Shown here: in pieces, positions 31,072 to 41,284 of the stretch
Layout: every line of letters starts with the position of its first letter
Position numbering within the stretch: the first letter of the stretch is position 1
Source: Bacillota bacterium
GTDB lineage: Bacteria > Bacillota > Clostridia > Acetivibrionales > DSM-1351
DNA length: 64,000 nt
Reading direction: 5' to 3'
Assembly: GCA_023392075.1 (NCBI GenBank)
Contig: JAEVZU010000250.1
Location: 1-64,000, forward strand
The notes under the pieces: model-generated
What the model was told of the DNA's origin: nothing
Databases searched by the model: none
The model's input: only the letters and a program-made list of their open reading frames with translations
Translations under genes and position numbers: made by a program

Positions 31072-32991
31072 ATGAACAAAGCAGAACTTTTGGGTAGATG
31101 GACCAGGGAAAAGTCCGAGGAGCTTTACGGTATTAAAAACTGGGGTAACGGATATTTTTCTATTTCAGACAATGGAGAAGTTCTTGTAAACCCATATAAG
31201 GATAATGAATCGGCTGCCGTCAGCCTTATGGATATTATTTCAGGCGTGCGTGAACGCGGGCTGGATATGCCTGTATTATTGCGTTTTGAAAATTTATTGG
31301 ACTCACAGATTTCTTTTCTGAACAACTCTTTTAATGATGCAATGAAGAAGCTTAATTATAAAGGGGCTTACAGAGGAGTTTATCCTATAAAGGTAAATCA
31401 GCAGCAGCAGGTTGTAGAGGAAGTGACAAAATTCGGGCAGCGCTATCACCATGGCCTTGAGGTTGGAAGTAAGGCCGAGCTGGTTGCTGCATTATCGGTT
31501 ATGAAGGACAAGGAAGCCTGTCTGATCTGTAATGGCTATAAGGATGAAGAATTTATCGATTTGGGCTTATACGCTGTGAAGATGGGATTTAAATGCTTTT
31601 TTGTAATAGAAATTCCCGGTGAACTGGACATTGTAATGGAAAGATCAAAGGCATTGGGAATAAAGCCGAATATAGGAATAAGAATAAAGCTGTCTGCAAA
31701 GGCAGGCGGACATTGGACCGAATCGGGAGGAGACCGCAGCATATTCGGATTAAATATGTCACAGGTTATAGCAATGGTGGATGAGCTGAAAGAAAAGAAT
31801 ATGCTGGATTCACTGAGGCTCCTCCACTATCATCTGGGTTCTCAAATACCCAACATCAGGGATATACGTTCCGCTGTTCTTGAGGCGGCCCGCGTTTACG
31901 CCGAGCTTGTAAAGGAAGGCGCACCCATGGGCTATCTGGATTTGGGCGGAGGGCTGGCAGTTGATTATGACGGCTCAAATACCAATTATACCTGCAGCCG
32001 CAACTATACCGTTGAAGAGTATTGTTCAGATATAGTAGAAGCTGTTATGACCACACTGGACCTGACTGAGGTAGCTCATCCCATAATCGTAACCGAGTCG
32101 GGAAGAACGACAGTTGCATATTATTCGGTGCTGCTGTTTAATGTCCTTGACGTTGAGAAGTTTGAGGAGCACGAGATACCGGATAAGCTGGATGAAAATA
32201 CTTCAGAGCAGATAAAGAATTTGTTTGATGTTAATAAGAATATTACACAAAAAAATATTCAGGAGTGTTACAATGATGCTCTTTACTACCGCGATGAAAT
32301 TCGCGACATGTTCAAGCATGGCAGATTAAGCCTCAGAGAACGTGCTTTTTCCGAGAAAATATTCTGGAATACCATAAACCAGATTGCAAAGGAAAAGAAG
32401 AAGCTGAAAAATGCCCCGCCGGATCTGGAAGATATCGAAAGTGCAATAGCCGATATATACTATTGTAATTTTTCAGTATTTCAATCAATTCCCGACAGTT
32501 GGGCAATTGATCAGCTGTTTCCTATTATGCCGCTTCACAGGCTGATTGAGCTGCCTAAACGTAATGCGGTTATTGCGGATATCACCTGTGACTGTGACGG
32601 AAAGATAGACCACTTCATTGATCTTCATGATGTGAGAAATACCCTGCCTTTGCACGATCTGAAACACAATGAGGATTACTATCTAGGTGTATTCCTTGTA
32701 GGTGCATACCAGGAAACCTTGGGAGATCTTCATAATCTGTTCGGTGATACAAATGTGGTGAGCGTCAGAATCAACGGTGACGGAACCTATGACCTGGTTA
32801 AGGAAATTCATGGAGACAGCGTATCGGATGTTTTGTCCTACGTTGAATTTGATCCTAAGGATATGCTTGTCAGCTTTCGTGAAAAAGCCGAGGATGCTAT
32901 CCGCAACGGTCTTATAAGTGCCAGTGAAAGACCTGAAATCATGAGGGCATATGATAACGGCCTCCGCGGTTATACCTATTATGAGAGATAG
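31072..32991 (+). CDS. speA: biosynthetic arginine decarboxylase
   Basis: A 639-residue fold III (alanine racemase-like) PLP enzyme of the SpeA type. The PLP lysine lies in GVYPIKVNQQQQVVEEV (about residues 98-115). HYHLGSQIPNIRDIRSAV, LDLGGGLAVDYDGS and the late CDCDGKIDHFIDLHDV are family signatures. The length is standard. It converts arginine to agmatine, the first step of the agmatine route to putrescine and spermidine. speB or agmatine deiminase genes are not adjacent. A strong terminator follows at 33029-33090. Confidence 0.96.
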   Translation: MNKAELLGRWTREKSEELYGIKNWGNGYFSISDNGEVLVNPYKDNESAAVSLMDIISGVRERGLDMPVLLRFENLLDSQISFLNNSFNDAMKKLNYKGAYRGVYPIKVNQQQQVVEEVTKFGQRYHHGLEVGSKAELVAALSVMKDKEACLICNGYKDEEFIDLGLYAVKMGFKCFFVIEIPGELDIVMERSKALGIKPNIGIRIKLSAKAGGHWTESGGDRSIFGLNMSQVIAMVDELKEKNMLDSLRLLHYHLGSQIPNIRDIRSAVLEAARVYAELVKEGAPMGYLDLGGGLAVDYDGSNTNYTCSRNYTVEEYCSDIVEAVMTTLDLTEVAHPIIVTESGRTTVAYYSVLLFNVLDVEKFEEHEIPDKLDENTSEQIKNLFDVNKNITQKNIQECYNDALYYRDEIRDMFKHGRLSLRERAFSEKIFWNTINQIAKEKKKLKNAPPDLEDIESAIADIYYCNFSVFQSIPDSWAIDQLFPIMPLHRLIELPKRNAVIADITCDCDGKIDHFIDLHDVRNTLPLHDLKHNEDYYLGVFLVGAYQETLGDLHNLFGDTNVVSVRINGDGTYDLVKEIHGDSVSDVLSYVEFDPKDMLVSFREKAEDAIRNGLISASERPEIMRAYDNGLRGYTYYER

Positions 32992-33028
32992 GAGTACAGC
33001 TCTAAAAAGTGAAAAGCTCTAAAAACAC

Positions 33029-33090
33029 ATGCCTGAAATTATAGGCGAAACGCAGATGTTTCGCATACAATTTCAGGCATTTACTTTGTT
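33029..33090. terminator. strong terminator after speA, probably bidirectional
   Basis: atgcctgaaatt (33029-33040) pairs with aatttcaggcat (33069-33080), and an inner stem gcgaaac / gtttcgc (33044-33050, 33058-33064) stacks inside. It lies between convergent genes, with T-rich sequence on the plus side. Confidence 0.85.
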
Positions 33091-33103
33091 ATTAACAGAT
33101 ATA

Positions 33104-34870
33104 TTACTGAGTCCTTTTATCTGTTATCGCCGCATTATTATTTGCTGCCGAGAGTTCGACTTCATTATAATGAGGAGGCCCGGAAGGAGTCTGTGCCGTA
33201 ATAACTATGTCAGCACCATTGGGAAGACCCAGCCAGGTGTTTCCCTCTATTTTGGCATTTCCGCCGTCAATGGTTATTCCGTATCTGGTATCCGATATAT
33301 TATTTGCAACAACTTCTCCCTGTGAGGATTCCAGCAGTTGAATTCCGGTATCCAGGGATGAGATTCTGTTATTTTTAATAATATAGTTGTTTGCCCTTTC
33401 TTCAACGGTTGAAATTCCGGCAAGTAATTTAGCGGTTTCGGTTTTACCCGGCCCTGTCAGGTTACAATTGATGATTCTGGCTTCGCTGGCCATGATTCTG
33501 ATCAGTTCGGTCGGATAGTTATGAGGACTGGAAATTGTAATTCCATTTAAAGTAACAACGGGTACCGTAATGATTACCGGGATTGAGTCGCTGGCTGCAA
33601 TAATCTGAGAATCGCCTTCTCCAAGCAGGGTTACTCCTACCTTGGTAATATTTATTGTGCCGACTGTTTCAAAAGTTCCTGTCAGATGAACAGTTCCGCC
33701 GGCTTCTACCACTGACAGCGCCTGTTCGATTGTTCCAAAGGGACGTGAACGGTTTCCTGCTCCATTGGTTGCTCCGGCTTCTACGTATATATTTTTAGGG
33801 TCGGCAGCAACGTAATTTTCGGTTGGGACATTAACGGCAGTGTCCAACGGCGGTAAAGATTTATCTGCAGATTTTTCCGAAATCTTTCCTGAAGCCTTGC
33901 CGGGAGTCTTAGCTGAAGATTTACCCTGTGATATATTTGAGGATATATCCGAAGGGTTAAATTTCCAGACAAAAATTAACGCGGTTATATCATTCACGGA
34001 TTCATCGGACTTATTGCTTAACGGCACAGGTTCAGCACTGCTGCGGTTTCTTACCGTTAATTGATCTCCTGCCTGTGCATTTATAACAGACATCCCTATA
34101 TTTGTTAAATCAGATTGTAAATCCATACCGTAAATGCTTCCGGAAAGTAAAATGTCATTCTGGAACAATGCGTATTGATTCTGGGATTGGTTGCTCACTG
34201 TAAACCATACGGCATAAGCACCGTCTTCTTCAATAGTTACGGAATTACTTCCGTCAATATATGATACTCCCTGCATAAAGCCTTTATCGTTGTAAGGAAT
34301 TTCTGCTTGAGGAACTACACTCGTATTTGAGCCATAGAGGTTGTCAGTCTCAGGTCCGTCCGAAGCGTACTTAAGAATAAGTTTTGGGAAATAGGGTTCC
34401 CAGCCTATTCTGCCGCTACCAAACTGTACAAGGGATACTCCGTCACGGTTTGTCAGCGCAATGCCGTGGTTTTCATATACTCCTCCCAGCCAGTCATTTA
34501 CGAGCTGTGTTACATCAATTTGTACTGTTTTATTTAAGTCTTCAGAAGTTATTTTGAATTCCGACGGAGTTTCAACTTTTCCGGGTATTCTGTCATATGT
34601 AACGTAGTTAGCGTCAAAAGAGCCGGTCAATCTGTTGACAACTATTGGACTTTTTGATTCTTCTGTCTTTACGATAACGCTCAATTGCAGAAAAGCGCTA
34701 TCTACAGATCTTGTAGCTACTGTTGTAAAGTCAAATTTCAGCAAACTTGTGCAAGTTCCGAAAATTTCATCTTTTCCTGTGTAAAGCAGCGGGTAGAAAG
34801 AAAAAATATTATTTGGCTGCGCCGATGAAACAAATGTGTTATGGACAGCGGTTAAAACTACAGGAGGCAT
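33104..34870 (-). CDS. DNRLRE / C1q-like / beta-helix surface protein
   Basis: A 588-residue mosaic protein. Residues about 1-170 form a DNRLRE domain (LLKFDFTTVATRSVDSAFL, then VTQLVNDWLGG). Residues about 205-310 form a jelly-roll module like the C-terminal domain of BclA exosporium glycoproteins (NSVTIEEDGAYAVWFTVSN, then SVINAQAGDQLTVRN). A Ser/Lys-rich linker leads to a right-handed parallel beta-helix (about 355-570: GSRPFGTIEQALSVVEAGGT-like start, then repeated ITISS, IINCNLTG, IIKNNRISS, VVANNISD). No signal peptide is seen, which suits assembly on the spore surface from the mother cell. Function is inferred from modules only. Confidence 0.78.
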   Translation of the reverse strand: MPPVVLTAVHNTFVSSAQPNNIFSFYPLLYTGKDEIFGTCTSLLKFDFTTVATRSVDSAFLQLSVIVKTEESKSPIVVNRLTGSFDANYVTYDRIPGKVETPSEFKITSEDLNKTVQIDVTQLVNDWLGGVYENHGIALTNRDGVSLVQFGSGRIGWEPYFPKLILKYASDGPETDNLYGSNTSVVPQAEIPYNDKGFMQGVSYIDGSNSVTIEEDGAYAVWFTVSNQSQNQYALFQNDILLSGSIYGMDLQSDLTNIGMSVINAQAGDQLTVRNRSSAEPVPLSNKSDESVNDITALIFVWKFNPSDISSNISQGKSSAKTPGKASGKISEKSADKSLPPLDTAVNVPTENYVAADPKNIYVEAGATNGAGNRSRPFGTIEQALSVVEAGGTVHLTGTFETVGTINITKVGVTLLGEGDSQIIAASDSIPVIITVPVVTLNGITISSPHNYPTELIRIMASEARIINCNLTGPGKTETAKLLAGISTVEERANNYIIKNNRISSLDTGIQLLESSQGEVVANNISDTRYGITIDGGNAKIEGNTWLGLPNGADIVITAQTPSGPPHYNEVELSAANNNAAITDKRTQ

Positions 34871-35118
34871 TTATATTCCTTCCTTTCACAATAATATATT
34901 TTAGATATTTATATACCTACTTTACATATTATTTTAAAAACCAAGGTAATGTTACCAGATCTCAATAAAAATTGACATTCATATATCAGCTGGTGTAAAG
35001 AATTCTTAAAATTTGTACCATACATAAACAAACGTAACTTGATTTTTAGCCATATATGCACTATCCTCATAGAGTAATGATATATATTAAAACATGGATA
35101 GAGGAGAGACCGCTCAAT

Positions 35119-36306
35119 ATGGTTTTAATTCGAAGCAATGAGAAGGCTGTTTTAATGCTGTGTTTTTATCTGTTTCTGTCATTATTCACTTTTCTCCGGC
35201 AGCCTGTATTTGCAGAAGCAGGCAGCCAGGTAGTCCAGGTGAGTTATTTCTATATTTCTGCCTGTCCATCCTGCCATGATGCGGAAGAATATCTTGCGGC
35301 CGTGTCGGACAGATGCGCTTCCGTTCTTAAAAAAAAGAAAATTGATCTTCTCATAAATAAATACAATACGGCTGAAGGTGAGAATCTAAACCTTCTTCAA
35401 ACCTACCTCAAAGAGTATGCCGTACCCGAAAAGGAAAAAGATTTGCCTGTAGTTTTCTTTGGGGAAACATATATTTCAGGTGAAAAGGCTATTAAAGCCC
35501 GGTTTGAAAAGGAATTGCTGGATTTAAAACCCGGAGCCTCAAATGTACCCGGAAAGGTCAAAAGTGACGGTAATGCAGCTTTCCAGAATTTCAGCAGTTT
35601 CAGGGTTTTAAGCACACTTGCCGTTGGTTTTGCAAACGGACTTACACCCTGCTCACTGTCAATGCTGCTGTTTTTCATTTCATTATTGCTTGCAAGGGAT
35701 TTTAATGTCATAAAGATGGGCCTGCTCTATTGTGCCGGCAAATTTGCAACATATCTTCTTTTGGGCACTCTGCTGTTTAAAACTCTGGGGAACATAAATA
35801 CGGGGTGGCTTGGGAGTGTTGTTAAGATACTGATGCTTGGAGCGGTGGTTATTTTTATCTGCCTGAATGCAATGGATTTTATGGCTGCTAAAAGTGAACG
35901 TTACGACAGGATCAGACTGCAGCTGCCTGCCAGGGTCAGGGGCTTGAATCATAAATGGATCAAAGCCGTATCCAATGCGGACAATCCGGCTGCATTATTA
36001 TGGATAAGCCTGCTTCTTGGAGTATTGACATCCATAGGCGAGTTCCTGTGTACAGGTCAAATATATCTGACAACAATTCTCTATGTTCTGCATAGCAATA
36101 CCGAGCTGAATATCAGGGCGTTTCTATATTTTATCGAATACAATCTGGCCTTTATAGCTCCCCTGGTAATTATAACACTGATCATATCCAAGGGCAGGGA
36201 ACTGCTGGATGTATCTGAATTTATACGGAAAAACATGCATTATATAAAACTTGTTAATATAATAGTCTTTTTGCTGCTTGGACTATTTCTCTTTTTCAAT
36301 CTTTAA
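35119..36306 (+). CDS. thioredoxin-like domain fused to CcdA/DsbD-type membrane domain
   Basis: About 395 residues. A signal/anchor helix (about 12-33) is followed by an external thioredoxin-like domain with SACPSCHDAEEYL (C-x2-C) and PVVFFGETYISGE. Then come six helices of the cytochrome c biogenesis transmembrane family: LTPCSLSMLLFFISLLL with the first redox Cys and SIGEFLCTGQIYLTTIL with the second. It probably moves reducing equivalents from cytoplasmic thioredoxin across the membrane to extracytoplasmic disulfides. I choose ATG 35119 for its position before the signal helix and the gaggaga upstream; ATG 35077 or 35056 are alternatives. The next small gene follows 31 bases later. Confidence 0.85.
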   Translation: MVLIRSNEKAVLMLCFYLFLSLFTFLRQPVFAEAGSQVVQVSYFYISACPSCHDAEEYLAAVSDRCASVLKKKKIDLLINKYNTAEGENLNLLQTYLKEYAVPEKEKDLPVVFFGETYISGEKAIKARFEKELLDLKPGASNVPGKVKSDGNAAFQNFSSFRVLSTLAVGFANGLTPCSLSMLLFFISLLLARDFNVIKMGLLYCAGKFATYLLLGTLLFKTLGNINTGWLGSVVKILMLGAVVIFICLNAMDFMAAKSERYDRIRLQLPARVRGLNHKWIKAVSNADNPAALLWISLLLGVLTSIGEFLCTGQIYLTTILYVLHSNTELNIRAFLYFIEYNLAFIAPLVIITLIISKGRELLDVSEFIRKNMHYIKLVNIIVFLLLGLFLFFNL

Positions 36307-36337
36307 TTACTATCAGCTGATGGAGCGGGGTGGACAA

Positions 36338-36649
36338 ATGCCTGTTAAAAACATTTCTTTCTTAAACGGTCAAAAAGAGGTGCTGGGAAGATTTAAATTT
36401 ACATCACTGCCCATAAGGGAACAGATGATAATTAATAAAAGTATTGAATTTTTTTCTGATCCCGAACCTTGTTTCATTCACCGGAGTGCAGTTTTAAAAA
36501 GACTTCTGGCTGAAATTGAGAATTATTTTACCGCCGTAGCCGAAAGCGGCAGCAGTGAGATCAAGTGCTCAGCCTTTAGTCAAAAATTCGGGGATATGAT
36601 CAGCTTTGGAGATGGTGTAGAGAGCCTTAGATTCGATCTGGAGGGCTGA
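36338..36649 (+). CDS. small hypothetical protein
   Basis: A 103-residue soluble protein of no recognised family. It is mostly helical (IREQMIINKSIEFFSDP, then HRSAVLKRLLAEIENYFTAV) with two cysteines (CFIH and KCSAF). ATG 36338 follows gcggggtgg. Being just downstream of the thioredoxin-CcdA fusion and on the same strand, it may share its transcript. No function can be proposed. Confidence 0.7.
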   Translation: MPVKNISFLNGQKEVLGRFKFTSLPIREQMIINKSIEFFSDPEPCFIHRSAVLKRLLAEIENYFTAVAESGSSEIKCSAFSQKFGDMISFGDGVESLRFDLEG

Positions 36650-36726
36650 AAAGCTGGGTTTTGAGCTTTGAGATATATTTTGGCGGTTACCAAGCCGGAC
36701 AAATCCAATAAAAGGTGGGGACTTCC

Positions 36727-39027
36727 TTGCGGGTGAAGAAGAACTTTAAGAAAATTCAAATTTTTAAGGGATTTTTACTATCATACATACTGATTCTGAT
36801 CCTTCCATTTGCTTTTGGCAGCTTTGTATATTTTAAAGCTCTGGATATAATTGAGAAGGATGCCAAGGATGCCAGGATTTTTATGCTCGAACAGAGCAGC
36901 ACCATCATAGATAATTATTTGAAGGATTTAAACAAAACGGTGGTATCAATGTCACTCAATCAAAATCTGAATACTCTGATGTACATGAATCAGCCCGGTT
37001 ACGGATCATCAGATGTTTATTATCTGAGCCTGACCCAGAAAGAAATGAAGTCTTTCAGTGCCTCCACTACCTTTGAAAGCAGTATTTATGTATTTTTGAA
37101 AAAAAGCGATCTGGTTATGACCAAGACCGATACCGTATTCGGCATTAAGGATTATTATCTGACCAACCATTATAATATGCCATATGATACCTGGAACCAG
37201 CAGATACTGGATTCAGTCCACAAAATGGATATAGATCCTGACAATATTATCACAGAATTAATCCCTCAGAATGAGAAGAGATATCTGACATATGTACAGA
37301 CGCTGCCCTTGAGTGCGCCTGAAAAAAAGCTGGGCGCCATAGTTGCTTTGATTAACACGGAGGACATAAATAAACTGTTAATGGCAGTTGATGAGTCCAA
37401 AACAGGCTATACATACATCATGGATAGGAATGGCAGAGTTGTTACAGGAGTTTCAAATGACAGCCGCAGGGACTTTCCAGCCATTTCGATTGATCCCGGT
37501 TCAACCAGAGGATTTTTATTTGAAAAGATAAATGGTGAGGAGATGGCGGTAATCTATACGCAATCCCAGTTCAACAAATGGACTTATGTTACGGCCCTGC
37601 CGACAAAGGTATTCCTGGATAAGGCCATATACATTAAAAAGGTCATACTGGCCATAGTGATTATTTCACTGCTGATAGGAGTGGGAATTTCCATATATCT
37701 GACAAGGAGGAATATCCGCCCCATCCAGGAAACAATGCTGACTCTGAGAAAGGTATTCAAAGGTGAACTTGGGAATGGCAGAAACGAATATGATTTTCTG
37801 AAAAACGGTGTAACCAAATTAATCAATACCCATGAGGAAATGAAAAAATCCATGGAAAATCAGGAGATACTTATGAAGTCCACCTTTATCAGCAGACTTA
37901 TCCATGGTGAGATAAACGATAAAAGTGAAATTGAAATACTCTCGGAACATCTTGATATGAATTTGACCGGTAAAAGGCATATTGCGGCAATTATAGTCCT
38001 TAACCGTTTTTCAAATCCTGTGAACAGGGAAGCTTTGATTGAACAGGATATTAACAGGGCAATCATTGTAAATGTGATAGAGAAGCATATCGGGCTCAAT
38101 TGTTTCACTCATATAATTGATGCCGACCAGATTGCTCTGTTATTGAACTTCAATATCAATGACGATAAGGAATGTGAAAAAATCATTGAGACCATATTTG
38201 ACAATGTTAAAAATGAATTGCGGGAGATATTTAATATCAATGTAAATTTCAGCGTTGGAAATCTGTACGAGAAGGTTTCCCATATTAACCTGTCCTTCAG
38301 TGAAGCCAAGAATACCCTTACGGCTTTTAATGAGGTAAATACCGACAATTCGATATTATGGTACAAGGATGTTAAAAAGGAGTCCTCAGGATATTATTAC
38401 CCTGTGGAGCTTGAGCTGCAGCTGATAAATATGGCTAAGTCGGGGAATAAAAATGATATTGACAGGGTTATGGATATCATATATGAAGAGAATTTTGTAC
38501 AGCGCAGCCTGACAAATTATATGGAGTACAACCTTTTCTTTGATATGAGGGGAACTATAATAAAAATTATCGGAGATATGGGCAGCAAATTGGATATTAA
38601 AGAAGTGATAAGCAGTAATTACAGCTCAATGGAAATCAAGGATATCTTTAATACTATGAAAACGGCCTATTACAGCATATGCAGTGAGGCATGGAACAAG
38701 AAAAAGAGCCATAACAGCCAGTTGCTGGAAAAGCTTGTGGAATACATCCAGTCGAATTATTTCTCTTCGGAGGTAAGTGCATGCAATATAGCCGCCCAAT
38801 TCAACATATCCGAATCCTATTTCTCACAGTTTTTTAAGGAGCAGACGGGAGAGACCTTTAGTGACTTTCTGGAAAAGCTGCGTATAAACCGGGCCTGTGA
38901 GCTTTTGACCGAGAAGACCATGTCTGTTGAAGATACTTCCAGGCTTGTAGGGTATAACAGTGCATATACCTTCCGGAGGGCCTTTAAGAGGGTAATGGGT
39001 GTTCTTCCTACGGAATACAGGGGTTGA
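36727..39027 (+). CDS. membrane-bound AraC family regulator with extracellular sensor domain
   Basis: About 766 residues. Two membrane helices (about 13-37 and 302-324) bracket a 260-residue extracytoplasmic sensor of the Cache type (YTYIMDRNGRVVTGVSND). A HAMP-like and linker region follows, then a C-terminal AraC DNA-binding domain (VSACNIAAQFNISESYFSQF, then SVEDTSRLVGYNSAYTFRRAF). Such one-component regulators usually sense a sugar-binding signal and activate the adjacent importer. The LplB/YtcP/LipO-type transporter lies directly downstream. The start is TTG 36727, six bases after aaaggtgggg; GTG 36715 lies within the Shine-Dalgarno itself. Confidence 0.88.
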   Translation: MRVKKNFKKIQIFKGFLLSYILILILPFAFGSFVYFKALDIIEKDAKDARIFMLEQSSTIIDNYLKDLNKTVVSMSLNQNLNTLMYMNQPGYGSSDVYYLSLTQKEMKSFSASTTFESSIYVFLKKSDLVMTKTDTVFGIKDYYLTNHYNMPYDTWNQQILDSVHKMDIDPDNIITELIPQNEKRYLTYVQTLPLSAPEKKLGAIVALINTEDINKLLMAVDESKTGYTYIMDRNGRVVTGVSNDSRRDFPAISIDPGSTRGFLFEKINGEEMAVIYTQSQFNKWTYVTALPTKVFLDKAIYIKKVILAIVIISLLIGVGISIYLTRRNIRPIQETMLTLRKVFKGELGNGRNEYDFLKNGVTKLINTHEEMKKSMENQEILMKSTFISRLIHGEINDKSEIEILSEHLDMNLTGKRHIAAIIVLNRFSNPVNREALIEQDINRAIIVNVIEKHIGLNCFTHIIDADQIALLLNFNINDDKECEKIIETIFDNVKNELREIFNINVNFSVGNLYEKVSHINLSFSEAKNTLTAFNEVNTDNSILWYKDVKKESSGYYYPVELELQLINMAKSGNKNDIDRVMDIIYEENFVQRSLTNYMEYNLFFDMRGTIIKIIGDMGSKLDIKEVISSNYSSMEIKDIFNTMKTAYYSICSEAWNKKKSHNSQLLEKLVEYIQSNYFSSEVSACNIAAQFNISESYFSQFFKEQTGETFSDFLEKLRINRACELLTEKTMSVEDTSRLVGYNSAYTFRRAFKRVMGVLPTEYRG

Positions 39028-39032
39028 ACCAA

Positions 39033-39075
39033 AGGGATGATACGTTTTCTAATGAAATGTATCATCCCTGTTTTA
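39033..39075 (+). terminator. intrinsic terminator
   Basis: agggatgatac (39033 onward) pairs with gtatcatccct (ending 39069), followed by gtttta. It separates the AraC-type regulator from the transporter operon. Confidence 0.85.
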
Positions 39076-39299
39076 TTGTATTTTTTGAAATCAATCCCAT
39101 ACAAACCGGTTTATAATCAAATGTCACATCAAAAAAAGAACTGATTCTATCTATTTTTTCAAAGCTATTTTAAAATCACATTGTACTCATCCATATGGTC
39201 TGATTTACAGTAATATCAGAATTAAAAAAGTGTGTTTGCGGCAATATTCAAGCATACCGGAATAAGGAATAAATAATAAGAATTTTGGGAGGTCTAAAA

Positions 39300-40262
39300 A
39301 TGGCAGCGTCAGATGCAGTAATTCAAAAAGAGAGGAAGGTTTTAAAACAGCCGGGTGCCGGAAGCAAACTGTCAAAACGGATATTAAAGCATTGGCAGCT
39401 TTATCTTTTAATACTGCCGTCACTTTTAAGCGTTATAATATTCAAATATATACCCATGTATGGAGTTCAGATTGCATTCAGAGATTACCAGCCTGCCAAG
39501 GGCTTTATGGGAAGTCCATGGGTTGGCCTTAAATATTTTGAAGATTTCTTCAGCTCCTACCAGTTTTCACGCTTGTTAATAAATACTCTTTCAATAAGTA
39601 TTTATTCATTGCTTGCATTATTGCCGGTACCGGTAATCCTTGCACTATCTTTAAATGAAACCAGATGGAGATTTTTTAAAAAATCTGTCCAGACAATCAC
39701 ATATGCCCCGTACTTTATATCAACAGTTGTGCTGGTTTCTATAATATTCCAATTTCTGTCACCATATGGCTTATTAAATAATCTGCTGGGGTTGTTTGGA
39801 GTTGAGAAAGTTGATTTAATGGCCAATCCTGCTCTTTTTAAATCACTTTATGTATGGTCGGGTGTCTGGCAGCAGGCAGGTTACTACGCGGTCATTTATC
39901 TTGCCGCATTGGCGGGAATAAACAGCGAACTGTATGAAGCAGCCTGGATTGATGGAGCCTCAACCCTCCAAAAGATAATTCATATTGATTTGCCGGGAAT
40001 TATGCCAACAATAATTATTATTCTTATATTAAATACCGCATCTATCCTAAATGTTGATTATCAAAAAATACTGCTGATGCAGAATCAGCTTAATATGGAA
40101 ACATCCGATGTAATTTCAACCTATGTGTACCGGCAGGGTCTGGTTTCGGTACAATATAGTTTTTCATCAGCCATAGGTTTGTTTAATTCTGTTATATCAA
40201 TGATATTGTTCTACGGAGTCAACTTCCTGGCCAGAAAATATTCAGAAACCAGCCTGTGGTAA
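39300..40262 (+). CDS. sugar ABC transporter permease, LplB family
   Basis: A 320-residue permease with six helices and the EAA loop AALAGINSELYEAAWIDGAS (about residues 206-225). The N-terminal segment LYLLILPSLLSVIIFKYIPMYGVQIAFRDY is split here only by length; it is typical of LplB-type permeases that work with YtcP and LipO partners in Clostridia and Paenibacillus for complex plant oligosaccharides. ATG 39300 follows gggaggtct. No ATPase gene is in the locus, as usual, because a shared MsmX-like ATPase serves many such systems. Confidence 0.93.
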   Translation: MAASDAVIQKERKVLKQPGAGSKLSKRILKHWQLYLLILPSLLSVIIFKYIPMYGVQIAFRDYQPAKGFMGSPWVGLKYFEDFFSSYQFSRLLINTLSISIYSLLALLPVPVILALSLNETRWRFFKKSVQTITYAPYFISTVVLVSIIFQFLSPYGLLNNLLGLFGVEKVDLMANPALFKSLYVWSGVWQQAGYYAVIYLAALAGINSELYEAAWIDGASTLQKIIHIDLPGIMPTIIIILILNTASILNVDYQKILLMQNQLNMETSDVISTYVYRQGLVSVQYSFSSAIGLFNSVISMILFYGVNFLARKYSETSLW

Positions 40263-40275
40263 AAGGAGGAAACAA

Positions 40276-41175
40276 ATGGCGAATAATAAACAGATTTTAT
40301 CTCATAGTGACAGGATATTTCATATTTTTAATAATTTATTTCTGATTATCTGCTTCATAGTTGTATTTTTTCCGCTGGCAAATGTGGTAGCCCAGTCCTT
40401 TAGCTCCCCGGCCAGTGTTGTTTCAGGGAAGGTGCTTTTCTTACCTGTAAAGCCGTCTTTGATAGGTTACAAAAGTATAATGGAAGACAGGGAACTGCTG
40501 TCGGGTTTTCTTAACTCTTTTATTTATACATTTTTAGGAACCTTGATAAGCGTTGCTCTGACGGTCACAGGAGCATATCCGCTGGCGAGAAAAACTTTTG
40601 CAGGCAAAAAGCTTTTTACATGGATTTTCACATTCACCATGATTTTCAACGGGGGCTTAATACCAACCTACCTTTTGGTCAAGGACCTGAATATGCGCGA
40701 TACCATTTGGGCCATGGTACTTCCGAATGCGGTGGCTGTGTGGAATCTTTTCATTGCCAGGGCGTTTTTTGAAAATACCATACCCGACGGTCTCTATGAA
40801 GCGGCTGAACTGGATGGATGCAATGATATTAGAATATTTACCTCCATAGTCCTTCCGTTGTCCAAACCCATCCTGGCTGTTTTGGTGCTGTTTTACGCCA
40901 TTGGTATATGGAATAACTATTTTGACGGTTTGATTTACCTTACAAAAGCATCGAAATTTCCCCTGCAGCTTATTCTTAGAAATGTGCTCATAAAGTCCCA
41001 GATGCAAACAATCCTCCAGGCCAGCTCAGGGCAGGATCAGAGTGAAATAATGGCCTTGACCGAGGTAATGAAATATTCGATTATCGTTTTTTCAAGTTTA
41101 CCTGTAATGCTGCTTTATCCGTTTATCCAGAAGTACTTTGTAAAAGGGATCATGATTGGATCGGTAAAGGGGTAA
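40276..41175 (+). CDS. carbohydrate ABC transporter permease, YtcP family
   Basis: A 299-residue six-helix permease, partner of the LplB-type protein 13 bases upstream. It has the EAA motif DGLYEAAELDGCNDIRIF and the YtcP-type start DRIFHIFNNLFLIICF, and ends with KGIMIGSVKG. The Shine-Dalgarno is aaaggagg. With the lipoprotein at 41285 it makes a complete import complex apart from the ATPase. Confidence 0.94.
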   Translation: MANNKQILSHSDRIFHIFNNLFLIICFIVVFFPLANVVAQSFSSPASVVSGKVLFLPVKPSLIGYKSIMEDRELLSGFLNSFIYTFLGTLISVALTVTGAYPLARKTFAGKKLFTWIFTFTMIFNGGLIPTYLLVKDLNMRDTIWAMVLPNAVAVWNLFIARAFFENTIPDGLYEAAELDGCNDIRIFTSIVLPLSKPILAVLVLFYAIGIWNNYFDGLIYLTKASKFPLQLILRNVLIKSQMQTILQASSGQDQSEIMALTEVMKYSIIVFSSLPVMLLYPFIQKYFVKGIMIGSVKG

Positions 41176-41284
41176 AGCTCTTATATAATTGAGGAGGTGG
41201 TTGTTTAAGGAGTTATTTAAGCAGCAGGTTTAAATGATATGAGCAGTAAGAGTTATTAAAACTAATTAATCAGGAGGAACATGT

